From: Xanthomonas codiaei
GTDB taxonomy: Bacteria > Pseudomonadota > Gammaproteobacteria > Xanthomonadales > Xanthomonadaceae
Direction: 5' to 3'
Length of the DNA: 64,000 nt
NCBI RefSeq assembly: GCF_002939785.1
Contig: NZ_MDEC01000008.1
Span: forward strand, 89,274 to 153,273
The notes beneath the pieces are model-generated. The model was given only the letters and a program-made list of their open reading frames with translations, was not told the origin of the DNA and did not search any database. Position 1 is the stretch's first letter; every line of letters starts with the position of its first letter. Below, one piece after another: positions 35,479 through 44,525 of the stretch. The translations under genes and the position numbers were made by a program.

Positions 35479-37017
35479 ATGGCGGTAGCTAAAGAGCTTG
35501 TCAGGGGCATGCTGATCAGCGTGTGCTACTGCTTGGTGTTTCTGATGCTTTGGCGTTTGTCGATCGACCAATGGTATCTGCCGGTTGGTTTGCGTGTAGT
35601 CACCTTGCTCTTCCGGCCTTATCGTGAATGGCCTTTTCTGTTGGCAGGTGACGCTGCGGCAATGTTGTTCTTGCGTATTCCGCTTGGAGAATTGCAAGGC
35701 TTCAATCCATTATGGTCATATCTGAGTCCCTTCCTGCATGCGCCTTTGATTGCTGGGGCGATTGGCCTGCTTCGGTACCAGGTCCCTCACATTGTCAAAA
35801 GCCAGCAATGGTTTATTCCTGCTGTTCTTGTCGTGGCTCTCTGGAATGCTATATGTAGCTTGGTATTAAATTCGACCCTAGGCGGACCGCGGGCTGACCC
35901 CGTGCTTGACCTGCTATTGCGCTATTGGTCGGGCAGCTATCTGGGCATGCTGGTCTTGGTTCTTCCTGCGATCTTGTGGTCGAACTGGAACGATGGTCCT
36001 GTACGCCTGACTCTTCAACGAGATCTCGCAATCGCGGTAGCTGTTATTCTAAGCCTGTTTTTCTTGTTGGGGGTTTCACAAGATCCATCGACCCGAAACA
36101 TCTTGATGATTGCGATGCTTGTGCCAATGGTCGTGTTGACTTTCAGGCATGGGTGGAGAGGCGGCGCTCTTGGATCACTATTGGCAAGCTTCGCAATTGA
36201 GTTCTCGCTTCCTCGGGTGTATCAGATCGGGTTCTTTGATCAAGAGGTTTTTAGTATCCAGTTGCTTTATGCGGTCACCACGACAGCTCTTTTTGTCTTC
36301 AATGCTCGTTTGCGCGAGCCTGCCCGCGATAAGGTTTCGAATCAGCCAGGAGATGACGCCTTCACGCTAGCCCGGGCGAGCTATTCCAGCGCTGAACGCA
36401 TGCTGCGCAATCGGGTACTCGAATACTCGGATATCAACGTGCAGATCAACAAGATGCGCAAAGACGTGGTAGCCGATTTGAGGCTGAAAGGGCAACATTC
36501 TGTGGCGATGGAAATGACGCGAGTCGGTGTTCTTGAGTCGCGATTGCTTCAGCAGTATGTGGCTGCGCTGTACCCGCTGGAAATCGAGACACATGGGCTG
36601 TATCAGGCGTTGCGTTCGCCAGCGCTTGAACGTTTCTGCCAATCTCAGTTTCAATGCGTGTTTCGTGGTGACTGTAGGAAACTATCACTGGAACTACAGT
36701 TGAGCGCTTATCGCAGTGCGCTAAATTGTGTTGAGCTCTTGCCATCGGCTGGTAGACACTTCATCCAGGCTCGTGCGTGGACAGGGAAAGGTGCTAGAGG
36801 CGTTTTGCTGCGTGTGATTTCGGATTCGTCGTCAGCTAAAGCGGCCAAGTGCGACACAAACGATGCAGAGGCCGAACTGAAGGCGCGATTGAAAGCGCAT
36901 GGCGGCATATTTCGCCGCCGCCATGCCTCGGTTCTAACCTTTATGGTTGCCGAGCCCATCTCCGTTGAAGTCAGGGGGAGACTATCCAGTATTCCCCAGT
37001 TGCTTCCCGCCGGTTGA
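35479..37017 (+). CDS. MASE1-like integral membrane protein with degenerate kinase-like tail
   Basis: A 512-residue protein. The first 290 residues hold about eight hydrophobic segments arranged like a MASE1 sensor domain. The rest is cytoplasmic: a helical region (about 300-400, SSAERMLRNRVLEYSDINVQINKMRKDV) and a last part (about 405-510) that faintly resembles a histidine kinase ATP-binding fold (LELQLSAYRSALNCVELL). No phospho-acceptor His motif and no glycine-rich ATP lid are seen. AAGGAG seven bases before ATG 35479 supports the start. Its DNA is clearly AT-richer than its neighbours, suggesting acquisition. It may sense a signal without catalysis; function is unknown. Confidence 0.7.
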   Translation: MAVAKELVRGMLISVCYCLVFLMLWRLSIDQWYLPVGLRVVTLLFRPYREWPFLLAGDAAAMLFLRIPLGELQGFNPLWSYLSPFLHAPLIAGAIGLLRYQVPHIVKSQQWFIPAVLVVALWNAICSLVLNSTLGGPRADPVLDLLLRYWSGSYLGMLVLVLPAILWSNWNDGPVRLTLQRDLAIAVAVILSLFFLLGVSQDPSTRNILMIAMLVPMVVLTFRHGWRGGALGSLLASFAIEFSLPRVYQIGFFDQEVFSIQLLYAVTTTALFVFNARLREPARDKVSNQPGDDAFTLARASYSSAERMLRNRVLEYSDINVQINKMRKDVVADLRLKGQHSVAMEMTRVGVLESRLLQQYVAALYPLEIETHGLYQALRSPALERFCQSQFQCVFRGDCRKLSLELQLSAYRSALNCVELLPSAGRHFIQARAWTGKGARGVLLRVISDSSSAKAAKCDTNDAEAELKARLKAHGGIFRRRHASVLTFMVAEPISVEVRGRLSSIPQLLPAG

Positions 37018-37441
37018 ACACCGTGAAGTTCTTTGTCTTGTAGACGAGTCGTGCTTGATCGCTCTGAGTTGCATCAACCACCGTCGGATTGTTTGAACTC
37101 GTGCTTGCCGAAATCCTGTTTGCTGCAGGCAACACGACGCGTTCTACATCCTTGCCCATTGGCAAGGTCCAGAGTGCGTTGTCTACTCTTGCTACCACTG
37201 CGTGGACGACTCCCGTTACATCGTTGATCTGAAGATATGTCACTCCATCACGATGGAGTTCATAAATGGCAAACGAAGGGTCCATGGTCAGGTTGGCAGC
37301 CTTGGGGTTGCTATCGCCAAGTCCTGTCGTTGCATGTATGCCGACACCACCATTGCCACAGCACTGAGCCATGGTCACGCCTGATGCCAACATTCCAGAA
37401 ATGGCGCAAAAAGCCATAAGCCAAATTTTTGCGTTCTTCAT
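36971..37441 (-). CDS. Exported small protein, unknown function
   Basis: A 156-residue protein with an N-terminal signal peptide (KNAKIW then a hydrophobic run, cleavage near TMA-QC at residue 26). The mature part begins QCCGNGGVGIH. Its last 47 bases overlap the end of the MASE1-like gene on the other strand, so the two genes converge and share coding DNA. I do not recognise the family. The segment SFAIYELHRDGVTYLQINDVTGVVHAVVARVDNALWTLP suggests a single beta-rich domain. The start at 37439-37441 is the only one that places the signal peptide correctly. Confidence 0.65.
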   Translation of the reverse strand: MKNAKIWLMAFCAISGMLASGVTMAQCCGNGGVGIHATTGLGDSNPKAANLTMDPSFAIYELHRDGVTYLQINDVTGVVHAVVARVDNALWTLPMGKDVERVVLPAANRISASTSSNNPTVVDATQSDQARLVYKTKNFTVFNRREATGEYWIVSP

Positions 37442-37647
37442 GATTTTGCCTTCCCCCTGCATGGGGCAACTCCGCCTGCGATTCAGGCGCCTATACGTTA
37501 CGTGGTGAATGGCACATTTTGTTGATCGTTTGTCGCAGAAAATCGTTGCGGCATACCGTTCTCCGATCAGCGAGCAATAGTTAACCGTGTCAGCTGTTAG
37601 TTGGACTTATCCGATCAAGCGCAATGTACGTTGCTGAGGCGCGCTAT

Positions 37648-37896
37648 CTAGCGACTTGGCTTGAGTTCGCCATCTGCACGCTCAAACCATGCAATCACCC
37701 GCCGGTGATGAGGTTCGCCCCAGCGACGCAGGAATTGCTGGGTGTGGTGCTCCCTGGGATCGCGCAGGCTGGCGAGCCGTTGGGCGATGAAAGGCGCGGT
37801 CAGTGGCTGGGCGCAGTCGACTTCGATGCAGTGGCGCCAGGCGCTATAGCTGGCTGGGATGACAGCGGATATCGTGATGCTCTCTGGTAAGAGTGA
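37648..37896 (-). pseudogene. Small conserved-looking gene without a start codon
   Basis: Reading 37896 down to a TAG at 37648-37650 gives 82 codons of protein-like sequence (SLLPESITISAVIPASYSAW ... GEPHHRRVIAWFERADGELKPS). There is no stop, but also no ATG, GTG or TTG in frame at the 5' end; CGT stands where the start would be expected. It is too short and start-less to be called by usual rules. It may be a gene inactivated by loss of its start, or it may use a rare start. The remaining DNA between 37442 and 37647 shows nothing else. Confidence 0.45.
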
Positions 37897-37941
37897 ACGT
37901 CGGGGTATTGGCGGTGCGCGGTGGGCTTGATTTTGCGCCGA

Positions 37942-37962
37942 AAGTGTTACTTTATAACACTT
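37942..37962. promoter_or_regulatory. Zur-like operator
   Basis: A perfect inverted repeat AAGTGTTA-N5-TAACACTT. The inner 13 bases, GTTACTTTATAAC, match the general proteobacterial Zur core GTTATANTATAAC except at two positions. It sits 83 bases before the amidase ATG. The operon it precedes includes folE2, a known target of zinc control in other bacteria. Binding of Zur is inferred from this match and context. Confidence 0.65.
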
Positions 37963-38044
37963 GATCTGTCATTTCTTCTGGTCACCTTGTGTCGCGTTCC
38001 TTGCTGCCGAGTGTTGTTTGCCTACTCACCATGCCGGACCTTCC

Positions 38045-39253
38045 ATGCTCCAAGTGGGGCGGTGGCTGCGCCCGCTCTTCGGGATTGGCCCGATGAGGCG
38101 GCGGCAGGTCTTGGGTTTGGCAGGCGCAGCCTTGGTGCTGTCGCCGAGCCTGGTCCATGCGCAGTCGCTGCCGAGGCTGCGCACCTTCGACCTGCAGCGT
38201 CAGGATGGAGGGCTGCGGCTTCGACTCGCTCTGGGTACGCAGGTCGCCTACCGCAGTTTCAGCTTGTCCAATCCGGCGCGCTTGGTCGTCGACCTGTCGG
38301 GTATTTCGACGCAGGCACCGCAGATGGATCCAGTGCCCGAAGGTTTTGCAGTCACCGCCATCCGCAGCGGCCCGCATGGTGATGGGCTGCGCGTCGTGCT
38401 CGATCTGGCGCAGCCGCTGACGGCCACAGCGCGATGGGAGGACAGCGTGCTGGTGTTCGATCTTGCTGCCGCTCCCGGCGCTGCGTCGTTGCCCGCGGCG
38501 GATCCGGCTGCTGCGACGGCAGCGGTCACACGCTCGCGCCTGCATCCGTACGTGATCGCCATCGACGCTGGCCATGGCGGCAAGGATCCTGGCGCGGTCA
38601 GCGCGGATGCGCGTTACGAAAAGCATGTGGCCATGGCGGTGGCAGGGCGGCTGCATCGGCGGCTGGCCACCGATCCGCGCTACCGGCCGACCATGATTCG
38701 CAGCGATGACAGCTTCGTGCCGCTGCACGAGCGAGTCATGATCGCGCATCGCCGCAATGCCGATCTGTTCGTCTCCATCCATGCCGATGCGGCTCCGAAT
38801 GCGCAGGCGCGCGGTGCGTCGGTGTTCGCCCTGTCCGAAAACGGTGCCAGCTCGGCGCTGGCGCGCTGGATTGCCGATAGCGAGAACGCTGCCGACGCTA
38901 TGGGCAATGCCGCGCGCCGGTTGCGGGTGCCCAGCAATCCGGTGCTGTCGCAGGTGCTGGCCGACCTGTCGTTGAGCGGCACCATCGCCAGCAGTGTGGC
39001 GTTCGGCAAGTTGATGCTCGGGCGTCTGCAGCAAGTCACGCACCTGCATCAGGGCGAGGTCGGGCAGGCCGGTTTTGCGGTGCTGAAATCGCCGGATATT
39101 CCGTCGTTGCTGGTGGAGACCGGCTTCATGAGCAATCGCGACGACTGTCGACGCCTGTGCGGCGACAGCCATCAGGACGAGCTTGCGCAAACGCTGCACG
39201 CCGGCATCGACGACTACTTCGCCCTCAACGCCCAGCACATCAGCCGCTCTTAG
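38045..39253 (+). CDS. N-acetylmuramoyl-L-alanine amidase
   Basis: A 402-residue periplasmic zinc amidase that cleaves the amide bond between muramic acid and the stem peptide. A twin-arginine-like signal (MRRRQVLGLAGAALVL) is followed by an AMIN-type domain (about 45-145) and an Amidase_3 domain (about 175-400). The latter has the zinc-binding IDAGHGGKDPGAV, a Glu-containing region, LFVSIHADAA and the catalytic Glu in LLVETGFMSN. The gene follows a Zur-like operator, so it may be a paralogue made under zinc starvation. ATG 38093, directly before the RRR, is an alternative start. Confidence 0.9.
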   Translation: MLQVGRWLRPLFGIGPMRRRQVLGLAGAALVLSPSLVHAQSLPRLRTFDLQRQDGGLRLRLALGTQVAYRSFSLSNPARLVVDLSGISTQAPQMDPVPEGFAVTAIRSGPHGDGLRVVLDLAQPLTATARWEDSVLVFDLAAAPGAASLPAADPAAATAAVTRSRLHPYVIAIDAGHGGKDPGAVSADARYEKHVAMAVAGRLHRRLATDPRYRPTMIRSDDSFVPLHERVMIAHRRNADLFVSIHADAAPNAQARGASVFALSENGASSALARWIADSENAADAMGNAARRLRVPSNPVLSQVLADLSLSGTIASSVAFGKLMLGRLQQVTHLHQGEVGQAGFAVLKSPDIPSLLVETGFMSNRDDCRRLCGDSHQDELAQTLHAGIDDYFALNAQHISRS

Positions 39254-39308
39254 GCCTTCCCCGCTCGCGTATGACGCGTACTCCCACTTTTTGATCGACG
39301 AGTTTGCA

Positions 39309-40232
39309 ATGTCCGCCACGCTTCCCGATGTTGCCGTTTCCGAACCTTCCGTGCCGGGCGCGCCGTTGCGCTGGGTGGGTATGCATGACATCGCCATTCC
39401 AGTGCGCCTGGACGAGGCCGCACCTAGCGGGACAGTGAATGCGCGCGCCAGCGTGCAGGTGGATCTGCCGCGCGCCGACCTCAGGGGGATCCATATGTCG
39501 CGGTTGTATCGCCTGCTGGACCGGCACCTGGAGCAGCCGGTGGCGCCGGCGATGCTGTCGCAGTTGCTGCAGGTCTTGATCGACAGCCACGCCGATTGCG
39601 GTAGCCGTGCCGCGCGGGTCTCGCTGGCGTGCGAGGTGATGCTTCGCACGCCGGCCTTGCTCAGCGAAGGCCTTTCCGGCTGGCGCGCATACCCGGTGCG
39701 CATCGATGCACAGCGCGTGGCAGGGCGCTGCCAGCTGCAGCTGCAGATCGAGGTCCTGTACGCCTCGACCTGCCCGTGCTCGGCGGCGTTGTCGCGGCAG
39801 CTGTTGAGCGAGGCGTTTGTGCAGCACCACCACGGCCGCACCGCGATGCCGCTCGACGAGATTGCGCAGTGGCTGCAGGCACACGGTTCGTACGCCACCC
39901 CGCATAGCCAGCGCAGCGTGGCGCAAGTGCGCGTTGATCTGGACGATAGCGCATCGCAGCTGGACATTCGTGCGTTGGTCATGCTGTGCGAACGCGCACT
40001 CGCTACGCCGGTACAAGCTGCGGTACGTCGCATCGACGAACAGGCATTTGCGCGGTTGAACGGCGCCAACCTGATGTACGTCGAAGACGCCGCCCGTCGG
40101 CTGCGCGCGGCATTGGCCGAGCGCCACGCGGCATTCCACGTGGCAGTGCGCCATCTGGAAAGCCTGCATGCGCACGATGCCGTTGCCGAAACCGGCAGCG
40201 ATCGCGCCGACATCCATCCGCTGTCCAGTTGA
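39309..40232 (+). CDS. folE2: GTP cyclohydrolase FolE2 (type IB)
   Basis: A 307-residue enzyme of the FolE2 family, which makes 7,8-dihydroneopterin triphosphate for folate synthesis and, unlike FolE, does not require zinc. Signatures are GMHDIAIPV near residue 24, RGIHMSRLY near 59-67, and the metal-binding cysteine in STCPCSAALS (Cys155 or Cys157). Bacteria use it to replace zinc-dependent FolE when zinc is scarce. It lies 55 bases after the amidase, in a probable Zur-controlled operon. ATG 39309 is well placed ahead of the conserved core. Confidence 0.92.
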   Translation: MSATLPDVAVSEPSVPGAPLRWVGMHDIAIPVRLDEAAPSGTVNARASVQVDLPRADLRGIHMSRLYRLLDRHLEQPVAPAMLSQLLQVLIDSHADCGSRAARVSLACEVMLRTPALLSEGLSGWRAYPVRIDAQRVAGRCQLQLQIEVLYASTCPCSAALSRQLLSEAFVQHHHGRTAMPLDEIAQWLQAHGSYATPHSQRSVAQVRVDLDDSASQLDIRALVMLCERALATPVQAAVRRIDEQAFARLNGANLMYVEDAARRLRAALAERHAAFHVAVRHLESLHAHDAVAETGSDRADIHPLSS

Positions 40233-40241
40233 GGAGTGCGC

Positions 40242-40388
40242 ATGTTTTGCAAAGGCCGCAGACGCATCACACCCACGCCGCGCAAGCGCGCGGTGTCGTT
40301 CAGTGCAATGAAGTGTGGCGAACATGCCTTGCGTGGCGCGTTGTTCGTCGATCCTGCCGTGCTGCTGGCACTGATGTGGCTGGTGTGA
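40242..40388 (+). CDS. 48-residue ORF in the folE2 operon
   Basis: A short ORF starting nine bases after the folE2 stop and preceded by GAGGAG at five-base spacing, a near-perfect ribosome binding site. It encodes a basic N-terminus with one cysteine (MFCKGRRRITPTPRKR), a middle MKCGEHALRG with a second cysteine, and a hydrophobic C-terminal tail (VDPAVLLALMWLV). The tail might insert in a membrane. It is shorter than common gene-calling cut-offs. I do not recognise it. Its location suggests a role in, or control by, zinc starvation. Confidence 0.5.
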   Translation: MFCKGRRRITPTPRKRAVSFSAMKCGEHALRGALFVDPAVLLALMWLV

Positions 40389-40617
40389 GCGACGCCGCTG
40401 GTAGGCGCGCCGGGATAGGGCGCCGGGCTCGGGGTGGAGCGGCCATCGCAGGTCGAACACGCTGGTGGGCCACAGGACGTGGACGAGAACCGGCCTCGAC
40501 CATACAGTTCCAAGCAGCATGCACCAGATCCGAGCCGCGCGTGCCGTTGCCGCGGCGCTGCCGCCGCCTGTAGTGGCGTGGCGGCTCGCCTATCGCAGGA
40601 CACCGGTGCCATAACGC

Positions 40618-40638
40618 AAAAACCCCGCATTGCGGGGT
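40618..40638 (-). terminator. Terminator after tRNA-Glu
   Basis: On the minus strand CCCCGCA and TGCGGGG pair (40631-40637 with 40623-40629) and are followed by five T residues. It lies 29 bases past the tRNA end. The stretch 40389-40617 between the 48-residue ORF and this hairpin shows no gene. Confidence 0.75.
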
Positions 40639-40666
40639 CTTGGCGTCCTCTGCGGCAAGACCAACG

Positions 40667-40741
40667 TGGCGCTCCCTAGGGGGCTCGAACCCCTGTTTTA
40701 GCCTTGAGAGGGCCACGTCCTAACCACTAGACGAAGGGAGC
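40667..40741 (-). tRNA. tRNA-Glu (anticodon CTC)
   Basis: A 75-nt cloverleaf on the minus strand. The acceptor stem GCTCCCT pairs with AGGGAGC, the anticodon loop is CTCTCAA (anticodon CTC, reading GAG), the T-loop is TTCGAGC, and the CCA end is encoded. It is divergent from pcnB, whose start is 49 bases away. Confidence 0.93.
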
Positions 40742-40789
40742 GTTTTGTCGCGTCTTGTGCAGCGCGCTAGTATAGTGAGGTAATAGCCG

Positions 40790-42157
40790 TTGGGCAATCC
40801 TGCAACACAAGACGGAAGCGCCATCATCGAACCCTCAGTTACATCCCCGTTCACGCTGCGCGTCATTCCACGCGATCAGCACACCATCTCGCGCAAGGAC
40901 ATCAGCCCCAACGCGCTGCGCGTGTTGTACCGCCTGCGCGAATCGGGCTTTGGCGCCTACCTGGTCGGCGGCGCGGTGCGCGACCTGCTGGTCGGCGGCC
41001 ATCCCAAGGATTTCGACGTGGCCACCAGTGCGACGCCGGAAGAGGTCAAGGCGCTGTTCCGCAATTGCCGCCTGATCGGCCGCCGCTTTCGCTTGGCGCA
41101 CGTGGTGTTCGGCCGCGAGATCATCGAGGTGGCCACCTTCCGCGCCAACAGCGACGATGGCAGCGGCGACCGCGAGCTGGATAACGGCCGGCTGGTGCGC
41201 GACAACGTCTACGGCACCATCGAAGACGACGCGATCCGCCGCGACTTCACCTGCAACGCGCTGTACTACGCCATCGAGGATTTTTCGGTGCGCGATTACT
41301 GCGGTGGCTTCGAAGACGTGCAGGCGCGGTTGATGAAGCTGATCGGCGATCCGGAACTGCGCTACCAGGAGGATCCGGTGCGCATGCTGCGCGCGGTGCG
41401 GCTGGCGGCCAAGTTGAATTTCGAGATCGAGGCTGGCACGGCCGAGCCGATCCCGCGCCTGGCCGGGCTGTTGTCCGAAGCTGCGCCGGCGCGCCTGTTC
41501 GAAGAAATCCTCAAGCTGTTCCTGTCCGGGCATGGCGTGGCCAGTTTCGAAGGCCTGGAACGCTATGGCCTGCTCGGCGTGCTGTTTCCGGAAAGCGCGG
41601 CGGCGTTGAAATCCAACCGCAGCGGCGCGCTGCGCGCGATGGTGCTGGAAGGCTTGCGCAATACCGATGCGCGGGTGGCCAACGACGAGCCGGTGTCGCC
41701 GGCGTTCCTGTTCGCGCTGCTGCTGTGGCCGGCGTTCTGCCGCACGCTGATGGGGCTGCAGGCGCAGGGCGTGCAGCCGGAAGATGCGCAGCGCCGCGCG
41801 GCCGACCGGGTCACCTTGCACCAGCTGGAGCGTGTGGCCCTGCCGCGCCGTTTTTCGTTGCCGATGCAGGAAATCTGGCTGCTGCAGACGCGCTTCTCCT
41901 CGCGTCAGCGCAAGCGCGTGTTCCGCACCCTGTCGCATCCGCGCTTTCGTGCCGCGTTCGATTTCCTGGCCTTGCGCCAGTTCGCCTCGCCCGATCATGC
42001 GGCCGATGTCGAGTTCTGGCGCGAGGCGCAGAAGTCATCCGGCCAGGAGTTGGTGGATGCGATCGAATCGGCGCAGGCCGACCACGAGGGCGAGGACGGC
42101 GCGCCGCGCAAGCGTCGCCGCCGCCGTCGGCGCACCGGCACACCGGCAGGCGAGTAG
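40790..42157 (+). CDS. pcnB: Poly(A) polymerase I
   Basis: A 455-residue nucleotidyltransferase that adds poly(A) tails to RNA 3' ends and promotes decay. The catalytic domain has [23 protein letters not shown] (residues about 57-79, with the DxD motif) and [12 protein letters not shown] head domain and an arginine-rich C-terminus ([11 protein letters not shown]) as in PcnB follow. Translation seems to begin at TTG 40790; a TATAGT box at 40771-40776 would give a very short leader. E. coli pcnB also uses a non-standard start and is also followed by folK. Confidence 0.92.
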   Translation: MGNPATQDGSAIIEPSVTSPFTLRVIPRDQHTISRKDISPNALRVLYRLRESGFGAYLVGGAVRDLLVGGHPKDFDVATSATPEEVKALFRNCRLIGRRFRLAHVVFGREIIEVATFRANSDDGSGDRELDNGRLVRDNVYGTIEDDAIRRDFTCNALYYAIEDFSVRDYCGGFEDVQARLMKLIGDPELRYQEDPVRMLRAVRLAAKLNFEIEAGTAEPIPRLAGLLSEAAPARLFEEILKLFLSGHGVASFEGLERYGLLGVLFPESAAALKSNRSGALRAMVLEGLRNTDARVANDEPVSPAFLFALLLWPAFCRTLMGLQAQGVQPEDAQRRAADRVTLHQLERVALPRRFSLPMQEIWLLQTRFSSRQRKRVFRTLSHPRFRAAFDFLALRQFASPDHAADVEFWREAQKSSGQELVDAIESAQADHEGEDGAPRKRRRRRRRTGTPAGE

Positions 42158-42160
42158 AGC

Positions 42161-42646
42161 ATGCACACCGCCTTTGTCGGCCTGGGTGCCAACCTGGGCC
42201 CGGCCGAGGCCAGCGTCCGTGCGGCCATCGCCGCGCTGGCTGGGTTGCCGCAGTCCACGCTGGTCGCGGCTTCGCGCCTGTATCGGACCCCGGCCTGGGG
42301 GCGCGAAGACCAACCCGATTTCATCAATGCCGTCGCCCAGCTGCATACCGCGCTGGCCCCGCTTGCGCTACTGGAGGCCTTGCTCGGCATCGAGCGGGCC
42401 TTTGGCCGCGAGCGTCTGGCCGGCGAGCGCTGGGGCCCGCGCACGCTGGATCTGGACCTGCTGCTCTACGCCGACCAGATGCTGGACCTGCCCCGGCTGC
42501 AGGTGCCACATCCGCATCTGCACGAACGCGCCTTCGCCCTGCTGCCGCTGTCCGAGCTCGCGCCGGAGGCGATCATTCCGGGGCATGGAACAGTGCGGCA
42601 CGCCCTGCAATCCATCGATGCCTGCGGGCTGGAGCCGATTGGGTAG
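42161..42646 (+). CDS. folK: 2-amino-4-hydroxy-6-hydroxymethyldihydropteridine pyrophosphokinase
   Basis: A 161-residue folate enzyme that transfers pyrophosphate from ATP to 6-hydroxymethyl-7,8-dihydropterin. It has the family signatures [16 protein letters not shown] at the N-terminus and [15 protein letters not shown] (about 88-103, with the magnesium-binding Asp pair), then [15 protein letters not shown]. It begins three bases after pcnB, so it depends on the same transcript. A TAGATAAT sequence overlapping its stop may be the -10 box for panB. Confidence 0.95.
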   Translation: MHTAFVGLGANLGPAEASVRAAIAALAGLPQSTLVAASRLYRTPAWGREDQPDFINAVAQLHTALAPLALLEALLGIERAFGRERLAGERWGPRTLDLDLLLYADQMLDLPRLQVPHPHLHERAFALLPLSELAPEAIIPGHGTVRHALQSIDACGLEPIG

Positions 42647-42681
42647 ATAATGGCCGGCTCATCACCCCACGTAATGACTTC

Positions 42682-43497
42682 ATGAGCAGCCATAGCGACA
42701 GCAAGCCCTGGACCGTGCCCGCCCTGGCCGAGGCCAAGCGGGCGGGTCGAAAACTGGTCATGTTGACCGCCTACGACGCCGGCTTTGCCCGCACTTTCGA
42801 CGCCAATGGCGTGGACCTGATCCTGGTCGGCGACTCGCTGGGCATGGTGGTGCAGGGGCACGATTCGACCTTGCCGGTGACCACTGCCGACATGGTCTAT
42901 CACACCGCCGCGGTGGCACGGGCGCTGCGGCAGGCACTGCTGGTGGCCGATCTCTCGTTCCAGGCCGACGCCACGCCCGAGCGTGCGCTCGATGCGGCCA
43001 CCCGGCTGCTGCAGGCCGGTGCGGAGATGGTCAAGATCGAAGGCGCCGGGCACAAGCTGGAGGTCATCCGCTACCTGGTCGAGCGCGAGATCCCGGTGTG
43101 TTCGCACCTGGGGCTGACCCCGCAGTCGGTGCTGCGCTTCGGCGGCTACAAGGTGCAGGGCCGTGGCGAAGCCGGCGAGCAACTGCGCCGCGACGCACAG
43201 GCGGTGGCCGATGCCGGCGCCAGCCTGGTGGTGCTGGAATGCGTGCCGACGCCGATCGCCGCGCAGATCAGCGCCGAGCTGCAGGTGCCCACCATCGGCA
43301 TCGGCGCCGGCCCCGGTTGCGACGGCCAGGTGCTGGTGATGCACGACATGCTGGGCCTGGACAGCGGCCATCGCCGTCCCAAGTTCGTCAAGGATTTCCT
43401 GGCCGAGGGCGGCTCGGTGGCGGGCGCGGTGCGTGCCTATGCACAGGCTGTGCGCGATGGCAGTTTCCCCGATGCAGAGCACGCGTACGCCGCATGA
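42682..43497 (+). CDS. panB: 3-methyl-2-oxobutanoate hydroxymethyltransferase
   Basis: A 271-residue TIM-barrel enzyme that makes ketopantoate from ketoisovalerate and 5,10-methylene-tetrahydrofolate, the first step of pantothenate synthesis. It shows [13 protein letters not shown], the magnesium-binding [34 protein letters not shown], and [16 protein letters not shown]. The stop overlaps the panC start by four bases. The folate step ties in with the upstream folK. Confidence 0.96.
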   Translation: MSSHSDSKPWTVPALAEAKRAGRKLVMLTAYDAGFARTFDANGVDLILVGDSLGMVVQGHDSTLPVTTADMVYHTAAVARALRQALLVADLSFQADATPERALDAATRLLQAGAEMVKIEGAGHKLEVIRYLVEREIPVCSHLGLTPQSVLRFGGYKVQGRGEAGEQLRRDAQAVADAGASLVVLECVPTPIAAQISAELQVPTIGIGAGPGCDGQVLVMHDMLGLDSGHRRPKFVKDFLAEGGSVAGAVRAYAQAVRDGSFPDAEHAYAA

Positions 43498-44336
43498 TCC
43501 AGACCATTACCGATCTTTCCGCCCTGCGCGCCCTGGTCACCGGCTGGAAGCGCGAGGGCCTGCGCGTAGCGCTGGTACCCACCATGGGCAACCTGCATGC
43601 CGGGCATTACTCGCTGGTGATGCTGGCACGCCAGTACGCCGACCGGGTGGTGTCCAGCGTGTTCGTCAACCCGACCCAGTTCGGCCCGAACGAGGATTTC
43701 GCCCGCTACCCGCGCACCCCCGAGGCCGACCTGCGCGGCCTGGAAGATGCCGGCTGCGATGCGCTGTGGCTGCCGGACGTGGACACGATGTACCCGCTGG
43801 GTACGGCGCTGGCCACGCCGATCCACGCGCCGGGCGTCAGCGACGTGCTCGAAGGCGTGTGCCGGCCAGGCCATTTCGACGGTGTCTGCACCGTGGTGGC
43901 GCGCCTGTTCAACCAGGTGCAGCCTGACGTGGCGGCATTCGGCAAGAAGGACTACCAGCAGCTGGCGGTGATCCGGCAGATGGTGGCCGACCTGGCGTTC
44001 CCGATCGAGATCCTGGGCGGCAGCATCGTGCGCGAGGCCGACGGCCTGGCGATGAGCTCGCGCAACCAGTATCTGTCGGCCGACGATCGCCCGGCTGCCG
44101 CGCAGATCCGCAAGGTGTTGCTGCAGATGCGCGACAGCTACACCGCCGGCACGCCGCGTGCGCAGGTCGAACAGGCCGCCACCGGCGCGCTGCAGCAGGC
44201 CGGATTCCAGGTCGATTACGCGGTGGTGCGGCTGCCGGACCTGAGCGAGCCGGGCGAGGGCACCTCCGGTGCACGCGTGGCGCTGATCGCCGCGCGGCTG
44301 GGCGGCACGCGGCTGATCGACAACCTGGAATTCTGA
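43494..44336 (+). CDS. panC: Pantothenate synthetase
   Basis: A 280-residue ligase that joins pantoate and beta-alanine with ATP. It contains [15 protein letters not shown] (HIGH-like motif, about 29-43), [19 protein letters not shown], and [13 protein letters not shown] (KMSKS-like). ATG 43494 overlaps the panB stop. A gap of 189 bases follows, with a possible TAAAAT -10 box at 44488-44493, so panD and pgi may have their own promoter. Confidence 0.96.
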   Translation: MIQTITDLSALRALVTGWKREGLRVALVPTMGNLHAGHYSLVMLARQYADRVVSSVFVNPTQFGPNEDFARYPRTPEADLRGLEDAGCDALWLPDVDTMYPLGTALATPIHAPGVSDVLEGVCRPGHFDGVCTVVARLFNQVQPDVAAFGKKDYQQLAVIRQMVADLAFPIEILGGSIVREADGLAMSSRNQYLSADDRPAAAQIRKVLLQMRDSYTAGTPRAQVEQAATGALQQAGFQVDYAVVRLPDLSEPGEGTSGARVALIAARLGGTRLIDNLEF

Positions 44337-44525
44337 TCCGGCCGGCCGGCCGGTCGTGCGCCAGCCGCCGGCGCTGATGTCTGGCTGCGTGGCCTGCTCT
44401 GGGCGAGGTCAGGCCGTTGCCTCGGCAGCGGCCTGAAGCCCTCACGACCGCCTGCAGCGCAGACCGGTGGGCGCGGGCGCTTTCCGCTAAAATGCCGGCT
44501 TTCCTTTCGTTGTTGCCTTCCGTCC

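Noticed and set aside
37624-37890. An 88-codon plus-strand frame
   Set aside because: It is the opposite strand of the start-less frame at 37648-37896, which reads far more like protein.
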